From: Desulfovibrio sp. JC010
GTDB lineage: Bacteria > Desulfobacterota > Desulfovibrionia > Desulfovibrionales > Desulfovibrionaceae
Assembly: GCF_010470675.1 (NCBI RefSeq)
Contig: NZ_VOIQ01000006.1
Location: 1 to 61,329, forward strand
Length of the DNA: 61,329 bases
Reading direction: 5' to 3'
Translations under genes and position numbers: made by a program
The notes under the pieces: model-generated
What the model was told of the DNA's origin: nothing
Seen by the model: only the letters and a program-made list of their open reading frames with translations
Database searches by the model: none
Shown: in pieces, positions 28,582 to 37,124 of the stretch
Numbering within the stretch: the first letter of the stretch is position 1
Layout of the letters: each line of letters begins with the position of its first letter

Positions 28582-29622
28582 CTATACTATCCGCAGCCGT
28601 GCCACGCCTGCCTCATGAGCTTTGACTTCGCCTACATGAACAGCCAGATCACCGGCCTCCAACAACATGTCTGTGGCCTGCTGCTGCTGTTCTTCACGAA
28701 CAGCCAGAATCAGTCCGCCGGATGTCTGGGCATCAAAAACAAGATCGGTCTTGATGGAGTCCGCATCAGCTGCGGCCTGCACCTGTGAACTGCAATAATT
28801 GCGGTTGGCAAAGCTGCCCGCCGGGATCATGCCCATGGAAGCCAGTTCCAGAACATCATCCATGAACGGCACCTTATCCAGCCAGAGTTCCACGGCCACA
28901 TTTGAGGCATCGGCCATTTCCAGCACATGCCCGCCAAGGCCGAATCCGGTTACATCCGTTGCACCCTTGAGGCCCAGCTCACGGATAACCTTACCGCCCG
29001 CGCTGTTCAGCTTGGAGGACCATTTATAAACATCTTCTTCAAATTTCTTGGCACCTTCCCAATCAGCCTTCAAAGCCGTAGCCAGCACCCCGGTTCCCAG
29101 CGGCTTGGTCAGCAGCAGCTGGTCGCCTTCGCGCAAGCCCTTGTTGGAAGCAAAACCGTCCGGTTCAACCATTCCGGTTACCGAAAGCCCGTACTTGATT
29201 TCATCGTCTTCCACGCTGTGCCCGCCGGCCAGCACGGCCCCGGATTCAAGGATTTTATCCATGCCGCCTTTGAGAATCTCGCGCAGGATTTCCGGTCCCA
29301 TTTCTTTCATGGGGTAGCAGACAATATTCATGGCGGTCCAGGGTTCGCCGCCCATGGAGTAAACATCGGAAAGGGAATTGGCCGCAGCAATCTGCCCGAA
29401 CCAGTAAGGATCATTTACCACCGGGGTAAAAAAGTCCAAGGTCTGGACCAGTGCTTTGCCCGCAGGAAAAGAGACTATGGCGGAATCCTCGTTTCCGCCC
29501 AGCCCGGTAAGAAGGCGCGCATCCTCCACGGCCAAACCGCACAAAACCTGCTCCAGGTCCCCCGGAGCGATCTTGGCTGCTCAACCGGCTGCTTTAACAG
29601 TCTTTACCAATTCTTTCGGCAT
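28582..29622 (-). CDS. selD: selenophosphate synthase, selenocysteine-containing
   Basis: 346 aa including one selenocysteine. Makes selenophosphate from selenide and ATP, the selenium donor for Sec-tRNA. The minus-strand frame from ATG 29622 (AGGA 8 bases upstream) reads 14 codons to an in-frame TGA (29583-29581) in 'KAAGUAAKIAPG', the active-site position held by Cys or Sec in the family, and continues without interruption to 28582. A hairpin suited to a bacterial SECIS lies 12 bases after the TGA. Calling the gene from the next start (29544) would lose the active site. 'GLGGNEDSAIV' supplies metal and ATP-binding residues. Confidence 0.95.
29550..29568 (-). promoter_or_regulatory. SECIS element of selD
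   Basis: On the mRNA, GCUCC-GGGGGACCU-GGAGC forms a 5-bp stem with a G-rich apical loop, beginning 12 bases after the UGA. Spacing and shape match bacterial SECIS elements read by SelB. Confidence 0.75.
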
Positions 29623-29637
29623 AATATTGTCCTATTT

Positions 29638-29712
29638 GCCTTCGGCGACCCTGCCGGGGGCCTTAAACCCTTTTTGAAAAAAGGGTTTAAGAATCCCAAA
29701 AACTTTTAATAG
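29638..29712 (+). repeat. dispersed intergenic repeat, copy 9 (+)
   Basis: GCCTTCGGCGACCCTGCCGG, hairpin AAACCCTTTTTGAAAAAAGGGTTT, AATCCCAAAAACTTTT. Faces copy 10; together they fill the gap between selD and cobT, both minus-strand genes. Confidence 0.85.
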
Positions 29713-29758
29713 TTTTAGTCATACCTTGTGAACGTATGACAATCTTCCAGACAAAGAT

Positions 29759-29828
29759 GCGAAGCATAATAAAAAGTTTAGGAGAGTCCAGAGAACCCTT
29801 TCCAAAGGGTTCTTTGGCCGCCGGAGGC
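29759..29828 (-). repeat. dispersed intergenic repeat, copy 10 (-), variant hairpin
   Basis: Starts GCGAAGC and ends GGCCGCCGGAGGC on the plus strand; the inner hairpin is AGAACCCTTTCCAAAGGGTTCT. It lies 5 bp beyond the cobT stop. Confidence 0.85.
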
Positions 29829-29832
29829 ACTC

Positions 29833-30912
29833 TTAACCTCCCGGGTTAACCCCGGCAGCGTCGTACGTTGCCATTTCATTAAAAATATTTGCGGCTGCAC
29901 GCAGCATGAACATGGACAGTGCCGCGCCTGAGCCTTCACCAAGCCTCATATCGAGATGCAAAAGCGGCCTGCGCCCAAGAGCCTTGATTACTTTCGCATA
30001 ACCCGGTTCGGCTGAAGCATGGCTGAGTACGCAATACCCGCCCACTGCCGGACATATCTGCGCAGCGGCAGCGTAGGCTGCGGTGGAAATAAATCCATCG
30101 ATGCAGATCATCTGTTTATTCTTTGCCCCGCCTATGATCAGCCCTGCCAAAGCGGCAATTTCATACCCGCCCAGCGCAGACAGAATAGCAAAAGAATCTG
30201 AAGAACGCACGGCGTCAGCATTCGCCTTTAAAGCCCGGCGCACAACTTCAGTTTTGCGCAGCACCCCCTCGGAATCAATTCCGCCGCCCGGCCCGGTGAT
30301 GTCTGCGGGATCGAGATCGAAATATGCACAATAGAGGGCTGTGGAGGGCGTTGTGTTGGAGACTCCCATTTCTCCGGTCCCAAGGACTTTGATACCTTGA
30401 GCGTGAGCCTCGTCAGCAAGGTCGATGCCCAGAGCCATGGCCCGCAGGCAGCAACCCTCGTCCATGGCCGGACCTTTAGAAATATTGTCAGTGCCGCAGG
30501 CCACCCTGCGCTGAATCAGGTTGGGATGTTCGGGGAAAGGGCCACCCTTGCACCCGGCATCGACCACCATCAGCTCCACCCCGGAGGTACGGGCCAGTAC
30601 GTTGATCCCCGCTCCACCGGCCAGAAAGTTTTCCACCATCTGACGGGTAACTTCCTGCGGAAAGTAGCTGACGTCCTCCTCGTTGACCCCGTGATCCCCG
30701 GCAATGGTGTAAATACGGGCCGGATCGGACTGGGGAGGATTGCCGCCGGAGGCAACGAACATCTTCACCGCAAGATCTTCCAGCCTGCCGAGGCTTCCAA
30801 GAGGTTTGGTCAGGTTGTCCAGATGAGCACGGGCCTGTGCTTCATAGGACGAATCCACGGGCTGCACAGCACTGACAACATGCTCTAGTCCTGCTCTGGA
30901 ATATTCATTCAT
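29833..30912 (-). CDS. cobT: nicotinate-nucleotide-dimethylbenzimidazole phosphoribosyltransferase
   Basis: 359 aa. Activates the lower-ligand base as the alpha-ribotide for cobamide assembly. Family motifs are visible: 'LTKPLGSLGRLEDLA' near the N-terminus, 'GEMGVSNTTPS' and the catalytic-Glu motif 'RLGEGSGAALS' near the C-terminus. GAGG 8 bases before the ATG. No other cobamide genes are adjacent in the window, and no cobalamin-riboswitch sequence is visible in the 70-bp divergent gap upstream. Confidence 0.96.
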   Translation of the reverse strand: MNEYSRAGLEHVVSAVQPVDSSYEAQARAHLDNLTKPLGSLGRLEDLAVKMFVASGGNPPQSDPARIYTIAGDHGVNEEDVSYFPQEVTRQMVENFLAGGAGINVLARTSGVELMVVDAGCKGGPFPEHPNLIQRRVACGTDNISKGPAMDEGCCLRAMALGIDLADEAHAQGIKVLGTGEMGVSNTTPSTALYCAYFDLDPADITGPGGGIDSEGVLRKTEVVRRALKANADAVRSSDSFAILSALGGYEIAALAGLIIGGAKNKQMICIDGFISTAAYAAAAQICPAVGGYCVLSHASAEPGYAKVIKALGRRPLLHLDMRLGEGSGAALSMFMLRAAANIFNEMATYDAAGVNPGG

Positions 30913-30983
30913 TATTTAAACCTCTTTTGGCGGCCCTGCTGTATTGAGAAACCATAAACGGGTATGCTAGAGTCCATTCCGTA

Positions 30984-31823
30984 ATGAAAAAAATCTGTAT
31001 TCTACATGCCAATTGTCAGGGTGAACCGCTTGAAGAACTGCTTCTGCTGAGTGAAGAATTCAGTTCCACCTACGATATCCACCAATTCACCAACTACACC
31101 CGCGATCACATCCCGGCAGAACTTATCGCCGCCTGCGACCTTTTTATATACCAGCCGCTACCGGCTGAGAACTGGGCAGAACTGGCATCGGATAAAATCA
31201 TTTCACGCTTAAAGAGCAAGGCCCGCGCGATTGCTTTTCCGAGCATGTTTTTCAAGCATTACTGGCCGCTGTGGTCCAATGTACGCGGCTTCAATTACCG
31301 GGACATATTTCTTGATTCCCTGCTGGACCGGGACCTGAGCGAATCACAGGTGCTGCACCTGTTCATGAACACCAGGCTGACCAATATCTATGATTTCAAG
31401 GAGATCATGGACAGCTCGGAACAAATTGAACGGGACAAGGAACAACAGACCCCGGTTCGCTACGTGGACTGGGTTCTTGAAAACTACAGACAAAAACCAG
31501 TTTTCAAGACCATCAATCATCCGAATACAGAACTGCTGATCATCACCGCAAACACACTGCTGGAAGAACTGGGTATGGATCGGCTGCCGGAAAACAAGCT
31601 GGAAAATTTCCCGCCTCCGTTCCCTGAATTTGAACAACCCATCCATCCGCAGGTTGCCGAATACCTCGGTCTGGAATTCGGCGGCCCGGAGCAGCGTTAC
31701 CACGTTTACGGCGCAGAACTCACCTTTGAAGAATACGTCATGCGCTACATCAAGTGCCGCAGAAACAATATTGAAGACTTCATCGGCTTTCTTATGGCCG
31801 CTGCGCGGATGGAGAAAGCCTGA
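30984..31823 (+). CDS. WcbI-like polysaccharide biosynthesis acyltransferase
   Basis: 279 aa. Starts 'KKICILHANCQGEPLEELL', the 'NCQ' motif of WcbI-domain proteins (first known from Burkholderia capsule synthesis, proposed acetyltransferase binding CoA). It has the usual central 'DLFIYQPL' strand and a His in 'INHPN'. No signal peptide. It stands alone on the plus strand between cobT and the cysteine-cluster gene, away from any capsule cluster, so substrate is unknown. Confidence 0.75.
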   Translation: MKKICILHANCQGEPLEELLLLSEEFSSTYDIHQFTNYTRDHIPAELIAACDLFIYQPLPAENWAELASDKIISRLKSKARAIAFPSMFFKHYWPLWSNVRGFNYRDIFLDSLLDRDLSESQVLHLFMNTRLTNIYDFKEIMDSSEQIERDKEQQTPVRYVDWVLENYRQKPVFKTINHPNTELLIITANTLLEELGMDRLPENKLENFPPPFPEFEQPIHPQVAEYLGLEFGGPEQRYHVYGAELTFEEYVMRYIKCRRNNIEDFIGFLMAAARMEKA

Positions 31824-31830
31824 TCCTGTC

Positions 31831-32427
31831 TTATCCGTTCAGGTTCGGCGGCCCCATGACGATCATTTCAGCAAGGGTCAGGTCCACTTTGGGCATGGTT
31901 CTGATCTTATTGCCAAGCAGCCCCATCTCAAGGCCGACGAGTTCTTTGTAGAGCGGAGTGCGATCCACCACCGGCACATTATCCATATCCTTGGTCAGGT
32001 CCTGACACTTGAAACATCCGGGAAAGGAAAGCTGGCGGCCATTGGGCTGGCGCAGGGTATTGACCACCCCGTGCATACGGCAGATCATCAGCCTGTGCTT
32101 GTAAACACCGCAGAGGCCGTCGTCATTCAGCGGACACATGATCTTCGGGCGCATGCCGTTTTCCAGCATGGCCTGCGCATTACGCACATAATCTTCGGAA
32201 CGGGCGATATATTCATTACGCTTGGCTTCAGGCAGTTTGTTCAAGCCCTGCCAGAGATAGGTCCATTCCACATAGGTATGGTGCTGAAAATAGCTGGTAC
32301 AACAGTTTTCTTCGCAGCCCTCGCAGGAAAGACCGATTTTAGCGGAAGTATCGGCATAGACAGAGGCCATGCGTTCATACAGCGCGCCCAGTTTACGGAA
32401 CACAGCCTGTCTGGTCATTTTTTTCAT
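31831..32427 (-). CDS. YkgJ-like cysteine-cluster protein
   Basis: 198 aa with the Cys pattern 'CEGCEENCC' near residue 34, plus 'CPLNDDGLCGVYKHRLMICR' and 'CFKCQDL' downstream, like the YkgJ/UPF0153 family of putative iron- or zinc-binding proteins. Its ATG overlaps the stop of the upstream shikimate-kinase-like gene by one base (TAATG), so the pair is translationally coupled. Function unknown. Confidence 0.75.
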   Translation of the reverse strand: MKKMTRQAVFRKLGALYERMASVYADTSAKIGLSCEGCEENCCTSYFQHHTYVEWTYLWQGLNKLPEAKRNEYIARSEDYVRNAQAMLENGMRPKIMCPLNDDGLCGVYKHRLMICRMHGVVNTLRQPNGRQLSFPGCFKCQDLTKDMDNVPVVDRTPLYKELVGLEMGLLGNKIRTMPKVDLTLAEMIVMGPPNLNG

Positions 32428-32981
32428 TATATATCCTTAACTTTACTTACTTCTTTTGACTTGAGCCACTGGAGAATCTGCTCCGCACACTCTTCCGGGG
32501 AGCACTGATCCGTGTCTACGGCAAAATCAGCATACTGCTCATAGAGGGGAATCCGTTCCTTGTAGAGACCTTCCAATGACTGGCCGGGAGTGATAGCCAG
32601 TCCGCGCTCGGCACCGCTGCCCACCCGCTGAAGGCAGGTTTCAGCAGAAATGCGCAGATAAACCACCGGACCGAGCAGCTTGAGTCGTTCCATGGCTTTG
32701 GGGCCGTAAATCACGCTGCCTCCGGTGGAGACAACCATACGCAGCACCCCGATACCGGAAACGATGTATTCCTCGGACTTGCGGAATTCATCAACGCCCA
32801 GATGATCGACAATCCCTTGCAGCGGGCTGCCGTAATATCCTTCGATGACCGAATCCGTATCCATGTGCTCCCAGCCCAGCTTTTCAGCCAGCAGCGGTGC
32901 CAGAGTAGACTTCCCGGCTCCGGCCATGCCGATCAGGATAACGGAGCAGTCCTCTGAGAATTCGTTATTCCATTCTTGCAT
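32427..32981 (-). CDS. shikimate-kinase-family kinase (possible homoserine kinase)
   Basis: 184 aa, size and fold of shikimate kinase: Walker A 'GMAGAGKST' (18-26), 'DTD' (41-43) and 'FRKSE' (66-70). Two substrate-site elements depart from the consensus: GGG is 'GGS' (87-89) and the lid 'RPLL' is 'RGLA' (126-129). A shikimate-kinase-like homoserine kinase has been reported from Desulfovibrio vulgaris by mutant fitness work, so phosphorylation of homoserine is a serious alternative. It overlaps the YkgJ-like gene by one base. Confidence 0.75.
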   Translation of the reverse strand: MQEWNNEFSEDCSVILIGMAGAGKSTLAPLLAEKLGWEHMDTDSVIEGYYGSPLQGIVDHLGVDEFRKSEEYIVSGIGVLRMVVSTGGSVIYGPKAMERLKLLGPVVYLRISAETCLQRVGSGAERGLAITPGQSLEGLYKERIPLYEQYADFAVDTDQCSPEECAEQILQWLKSKEVSKVKDI

Positions 32982-33002
32982 AAAAAAATTTCAACCCTTT
33001 AC

Positions 33003-33539
33003 TCAGGAACGGATGATGACGACCTTATCTTCGTCATCGCGCTCTTTGACCAGAACATTTACATGCTGGTCTTCAAAGGTGACCACTTCCTTGCCCACAT
33101 AGTCAGCCCGGATAGGCAGTTCACGGTGTCCGCGATCAACCAGCACCAGCAGTTCAACTCTCTGCGGGCGGCCGAAATCAAGTACAGCTTCAAGGGCGGC
33201 ACGCACAGTACGCCCGGAAAAAAGCACATCATCCACCAGAATCACAGACGCGGATTCAATATCAAAAGGAATCTCAGTGCAGTTGATGCTCGGCTGACGG
33301 GTCAAGTTGGTCCAGTCATCACGATAAAGATTGATATCCAGCTTGCCCAGCGGTATCTTACGCCCCAGTTTCTCATCCAGAATTTTCTTGAGCCGCTCTG
33401 CGAGATCCGCACCGCGACGCTGAATGCCGATAATCGCAAGATTTTCATTGTCCCCGCGACGCTCGGTCACTTCTGATGCGAGACGATCCAGTGTACGGGC
33501 CACAGCCTTTTCAGAAAGAACTACTTTTTGTTCCGTCAT
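33003..33539 (-). CDS. pyrR: PyrR bifunctional pyrimidine regulator / uracil phosphoribosyltransferase
   Basis: 178 aa. Phosphoribosyltransferase fold with PRPP-loop 'ILVDDVLFSGRTVRAALEAV' and 'LDINLYRDD', both diagnostic of PyrR. In Gram-positives it binds pyr mRNA; in this lineage the regulatory role is not proven. ATG 33539 (AAGG, 9-base spacing) is preferred to a GTG two codons upstream. It lies 21 bp before the kinase-like gene on the same strand. Confidence 0.93.
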   Translation of the reverse strand: MTEQKVVLSEKAVARTLDRLASEVTERRGDNENLAIIGIQRRGADLAERLKKILDEKLGRKIPLGKLDINLYRDDWTNLTRQPSINCTEIPFDIESASVILVDDVLFSGRTVRAALEAVLDFGRPQRVELLVLVDRGHRELPIRADYVGKEVVTFEDQHVNVLVKERDDEDKVVIIRS

Positions 33540-33560
33540 ACCCACTTGCCTTATAGAAGT

Positions 33561-33620
33561 TGATTCTTATTCTCATATTTGCTCAGATTACTTTTTAACC
33601 CTGTCGGGACTAGCTATAAT
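33561..33620 (+). promoter_or_regulatory. copA promoter region with Fur-like box
   Basis: TATAAT at 33615-33620 is a good -10 for copA. Upstream, 33561-33575 reads on the minus strand TGAGAAT-A-AGAATCA, matching 11 of 14 positions of a 7-1-7 Fur consensus. It could serve pyrR or copA; no CueR-type dyad was seen. Confidence 0.35.
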
Positions 33621-33684
33621 TAATGTATCCGGGCAATGCAATCCCCCTGTACTACCACCGGGCCCCGGCAAACAAGGATATAAT

Positions 33685-36171
33685 ATGCACAGCACATTTG
33701 AAATCAAGGGTATGACCTGCTCGGCCTGCTCGGCACGGCTGGAACGGGTTATCGGAAATCTGGAAGGCGTCAGCAAGGCCACGGTCAATCTGGCAGCAGA
33801 ATCCCTTGCAGCAGATTACGACCCGGAGCAGGTCTCAAGCGCAGACATCATTTCCTCAGTAGAAACAGCAGGCTTCGAAGCCGTGGAAAAAATTGAAGGA
33901 ACAGAGCTGACCCTTCCGGTTTCCGGCATGGCCTGCTCGGCATGTTCAGCAAGACTGGAGCGGGTACTGAACGGAACTGACGGCGTTATTTCAGCACAGA
34001 TCAGCCTTGCTTCGGAAACCGCCACTTTAAATTTCAACCCTGCTGAAATCTCCCTGCGTGAAATCAGGCAGATCATCAGTGATGCCGGATTTGAGTCCGG
34101 GCAAATTCAATCCGCACACAACGCCAAAGAAAATTTCGAAAAAAGAAAAGCGGAAAACGCGGCCAAACTGGCTGAGATGAAAAACAGGCTTATTGCCGCC
34201 CTTGTCTTCACCGTCCCCTTGCTGACCATCACCATGGGGCACATGGCGGGCATGCCTCTGCCAGAAGCAATTGAGCCGCACTCTTCCCCGCTGGGCTTTG
34301 CCCTGATCCAGCTGGCCCTGACCGCTCCGGTGCTCTGGTTCGGACGCAATTTCTATCAGCAGGGTTTCCCCAATCTGCTGCGCGGAGCTCCGAACATGGA
34401 CTCGCTCATTGCAGTGGGAACCTCAGCAGCGGTGATCTACTCCCTGTGGAACACCCTTGAAATCGGGCTGGACATTGATGCACAGATGCGGGCCATGGAT
34501 CTTTATTATGAATCAGCAGCCACCATCATCGCCTTGATCTCGCTGGGTAAATTTCAGGAAACCCGTGCCCGCTCGCGCACTTCCGCCGCTATTGAAAAGC
34601 TCATGGACCTGACCCCGGCACAGGCTATCCTGCTGCAGGACGGGGAGCAGATCCCCACCCCGGTGGAAGAAATCGGTCCCGGCGACATCATCCTCATCCG
34701 CCCCGGTGACCGGGTGGCCGCTGACGGCAGGGTCAGCGAAGGGCATTCGGACATTGATGAATCCATGCTCACCGGGGAATCCATGCCCGTAACCAAAAAC
34801 GCTGGCGACGATGTGGCCGGAGGCACAGTGAATGTAGGAGGCGGCGCGCTCAAGGTGCAGGTCACCAATGTGGGCGAGAACACTGTTCTTTCACGCATAA
34901 TCCGTCTTGTGCAGGAAGCGCAGGGCTCCAAGGCCCCCATTTCCAGCCTTGCGGATACGGTCAGTTTTTATTTCGTACCCACGGTCATGGCCATCGGCAT
35001 TGCGGCCGCGCTGGGCTGGTTCTTTTTCAGCGAAGAGCCGTTTACCTTTGCATTGCGCATCTTCATCAGCGTCATGGTTATCGCCTGCCCCTGCGCCATG
35101 GGACTGGCTACCCCCACGGCCATCATGGTCGGCACCGGACGCGGAGCGCAGCTGGGCGTGCTGGTTAAGTCCGGTGAAGCCCTTGAGACTGCCGGAAAAA
35201 TTAAAACCATGGTCTTTGATAAGACCGGAACCCTGACCTACGGACGCCCCGAAGTCGCCGAAACATTTACCGTAGAGGGTGAAAATTCCGAAGAACTTCT
35301 CCGACTGGCCGGGTCAGCGGAAAAGCAATCCGAACATCCGCTGGCAAAGGCAGTGGTTCAGGCTGCGGAAAAACTGGATTCACAGCTGCCGGAGACAACA
35401 TCTTTTCAAGCTGTATCGGGACTGGGTATCAGCACTGAAACCGCAGGCCACGCCATGCTGCTCGGCAACCGCAAATTCCTCGAACAAAGCTTTACCGGCG
35501 GGCTGGATGATATTGCTGCCAATGAAGCAGCCCTGCGCTTTGCTGCTGCCGGACAAAGCCCGCTTTACATTGCCAAGGACGGCAAGCTGGCCGGGATCTT
35601 AGCCATTGCCGACCGCATCAAAGACGAAACCCCGCAGACAATCAACAAACTTCACAAACTCGGCGTACAGACAGTCATGCTCACCGGGGACAATGAAAAA
35701 GTAGCTCACGCTATTGCCGATAAAGCCGGGATCGATAAAGTCATTGCGCAGGTCATGCCTGACCGCAAGGCAGAAGTGGTCAATCAGGAAAAAGAAGCCG
35801 GTCGCAGAGTAGCCATGGTCGGAGACGGCATAAATGATGCTCCGGCCCTTGCATCCGCTGATCTGGGCATTGCCATGGGCACCGGAATTGATGTTGCAAT
35901 TGAATCAGGAGACGTAGTACTGATGAAGGGCGATCTGGGCGGAGTGCTCACAGCACTCTCCTTAAGCCGGGCAACTGTGCGCAATATCAAACAGAACCTG
36001 TTCTGGGCTTTTGCCTTTAACGTACTGGGTATCCCGGTCGCAGCCGGACTGCTGCATGTCTTCGGCGGGCCGACCCTTTCGCCCATGTTTGCGGCAGCAG
36101 CCATGTCGCTCAGCTCGGTAACTGTGGTCAGCAACGCTCTGCGACTGAAATTCTTTAAACCGGAAGATTAG
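33685..36171 (+). CDS. copA: copper-exporting P-type ATPase
   Basis: 828-aa P1B ATPase of the inner membrane. Two N-terminal heavy-metal domains carry 'GMTCSAC' (Cys12, Cys15) and 'GMACSAC' (Cys84, Cys87). Next come the membrane helices with the 'ACPC' ion site, the phosphorylation motif 'DKTGTLTYG' and 'GDGINDAPALA'. The CPC plus C-terminal helices indicate Cu(I) export. ATG 33685 has AAGGA upstream; longer in-frame versions run into pyrR. Next gene starts 2 bp after its stop. Confidence 0.96.
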   Translation: MHSTFEIKGMTCSACSARLERVIGNLEGVSKATVNLAAESLAADYDPEQVSSADIISSVETAGFEAVEKIEGTELTLPVSGMACSACSARLERVLNGTDGVISAQISLASETATLNFNPAEISLREIRQIISDAGFESGQIQSAHNAKENFEKRKAENAAKLAEMKNRLIAALVFTVPLLTITMGHMAGMPLPEAIEPHSSPLGFALIQLALTAPVLWFGRNFYQQGFPNLLRGAPNMDSLIAVGTSAAVIYSLWNTLEIGLDIDAQMRAMDLYYESAATIIALISLGKFQETRARSRTSAAIEKLMDLTPAQAILLQDGEQIPTPVEEIGPGDIILIRPGDRVAADGRVSEGHSDIDESMLTGESMPVTKNAGDDVAGGTVNVGGGALKVQVTNVGENTVLSRIIRLVQEAQGSKAPISSLADTVSFYFVPTVMAIGIAAALGWFFFSEEPFTFALRIFISVMVIACPCAMGLATPTAIMVGTGRGAQLGVLVKSGEALETAGKIKTMVFDKTGTLTYGRPEVAETFTVEGENSEELLRLAGSAEKQSEHPLAKAVVQAAEKLDSQLPETTSFQAVSGLGISTETAGHAMLLGNRKFLEQSFTGGLDDIAANEAALRFAAAGQSPLYIAKDGKLAGILAIADRIKDETPQTINKLHKLGVQTVMLTGDNEKVAHAIADKAGIDKVIAQVMPDRKAEVVNQEKEAGRRVAMVGDGINDAPALASADLGIAMGTGIDVAIESGDVVLMKGDLGGVLTALSLSRATVRNIKQNLFWAFAFNVLGIPVAAGLLHVFGGPTLSPMFAAAAMSLSSVTVVSNALRLKFFKPED

Positions 36172-36173
36172 AT

Positions 36174-37013
36174 TTGAAAGATATCACCCTTGTTTTCCCG
36201 CAATGGCAGGGTTCCATTGACAATGAAGCACTATCAGACGGAACGCATGCTCTGGCTGAAGAAATTCCCGGACTGCCAGCCATTCAAACAGTGGAGACAG
36301 CACCCTTCAGGGAGCTGGAACCCGGCGGTCCCATTGCGGGCAAGGATGATATAGTCAGACAACTAAAAAACTGCTGCGCCCTGCTTGAGCAGGAAAATCC
36401 GCAGCGGGTACTGCTACTGGGCGGCGACTGTTCCACGGAAACAGGTCCGGTATCATGGATGTCCCGCAAGCACGGCAGCAAGCTGGCCCTGATCTGGTTT
36501 GACGCCCACCCGGACCTGAACACCCCGGCAACCTCGCAGTCGGGGAGATTGCAAGGCATGGCCCTTTCCGTCCTGCTGGGCAATGCGGACCGGGAAATCA
36601 ATGAAACCATGTTCAGCCCGCTGAATCCGCAACAGGTCTTCTGCGCAGGAACCAGAACCTTTGATCCGCCGGAACTGGATTTTATCGTCAGCAGCAAGAT
36701 GAAAATTTTCAGTCCCGGAGAACTGGAACGGGATCCGGCATGGCTGGCAAAACAGATCGCAGAAGCCGGGTTCAGCAAAGTATACATCCATCTTGACGTG
36801 GACGCGGTCAACCCCATCGGCTTTCCGCACGGAAAACCTTCACCGCCTGCCGGGCTTGCCTTTGGAAATATTCTGCAAGTTATCGATGAAGTCGGAGAGA
36901 AGGCGGATATATGCGGGCTGGGTATTACGGAGTTTCATCCGGGCAATGAACGGGGAGCGCAAAAAGCGGCTCTGCTGATAGATAAAGCACTGCCCGGATT
37001 TCTTACAGACTGA
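36174..37013 (+). CDS. arginase/agmatinase-family protein with altered metal motif
   Basis: 279 aa, ureohydrolase fold. Metal motifs in order: 'GGDC' (83-86) where arginases have GGDH, then 'DAHPD' (110-114) and 'DVD' (208-210). Five of six Mn ligands remain; the His of motif one is Cys. Substrate cannot be stated; it may be a guanidino compound. The start is TTG, 2 bp after copA, so it is probably coupled to copA. Followed by a strong terminator. Confidence 0.8.
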   Translation: MKDITLVFPQWQGSIDNEALSDGTHALAEEIPGLPAIQTVETAPFRELEPGGPIAGKDDIVRQLKNCCALLEQENPQRVLLLGGDCSTETGPVSWMSRKHGSKLALIWFDAHPDLNTPATSQSGRLQGMALSVLLGNADREINETMFSPLNPQQVFCAGTRTFDPPELDFIVSSKMKIFSPGELERDPAWLAKQIAEAGFSKVYIHLDVDAVNPIGFPHGKPSPPAGLAFGNILQVIDEVGEKADICGLGITEFHPGNERGAQKAALLIDKALPGFLTD

Positions 37014-37030
37014 GATACAATGCAAAAAAG

Positions 37031-37066
37031 AATGGAGTACTGCATAAACAACTGCAGTACTCCATT
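37031..37066. terminator. bidirectional terminator after arginase-family gene
   Basis: 14-bp perfect stem AATGGAGTACTGCA / TGCAGTACTCCATT between convergent genes, with TTAT-TTGG tail on the plus strand. Confidence 0.8.
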
Positions 37067-37124
37067 TTATTTGGTCTGTAGAACCTGATTGTCGAAGGTC
37101 AATACAGACCGGATGTCGAAGATA

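Noticed and set aside
30913-30983. Cobalamin riboswitch before cobT
   Set aside because: The gap is only about 70 bp and has no B12-box-like sequence.
31630-32508. 292-codon plus-strand ORF
   Set aside because: Overlaps the end of the WcbI-like gene and is antisense to the YkgJ-like gene; no ribosome site and no family features.
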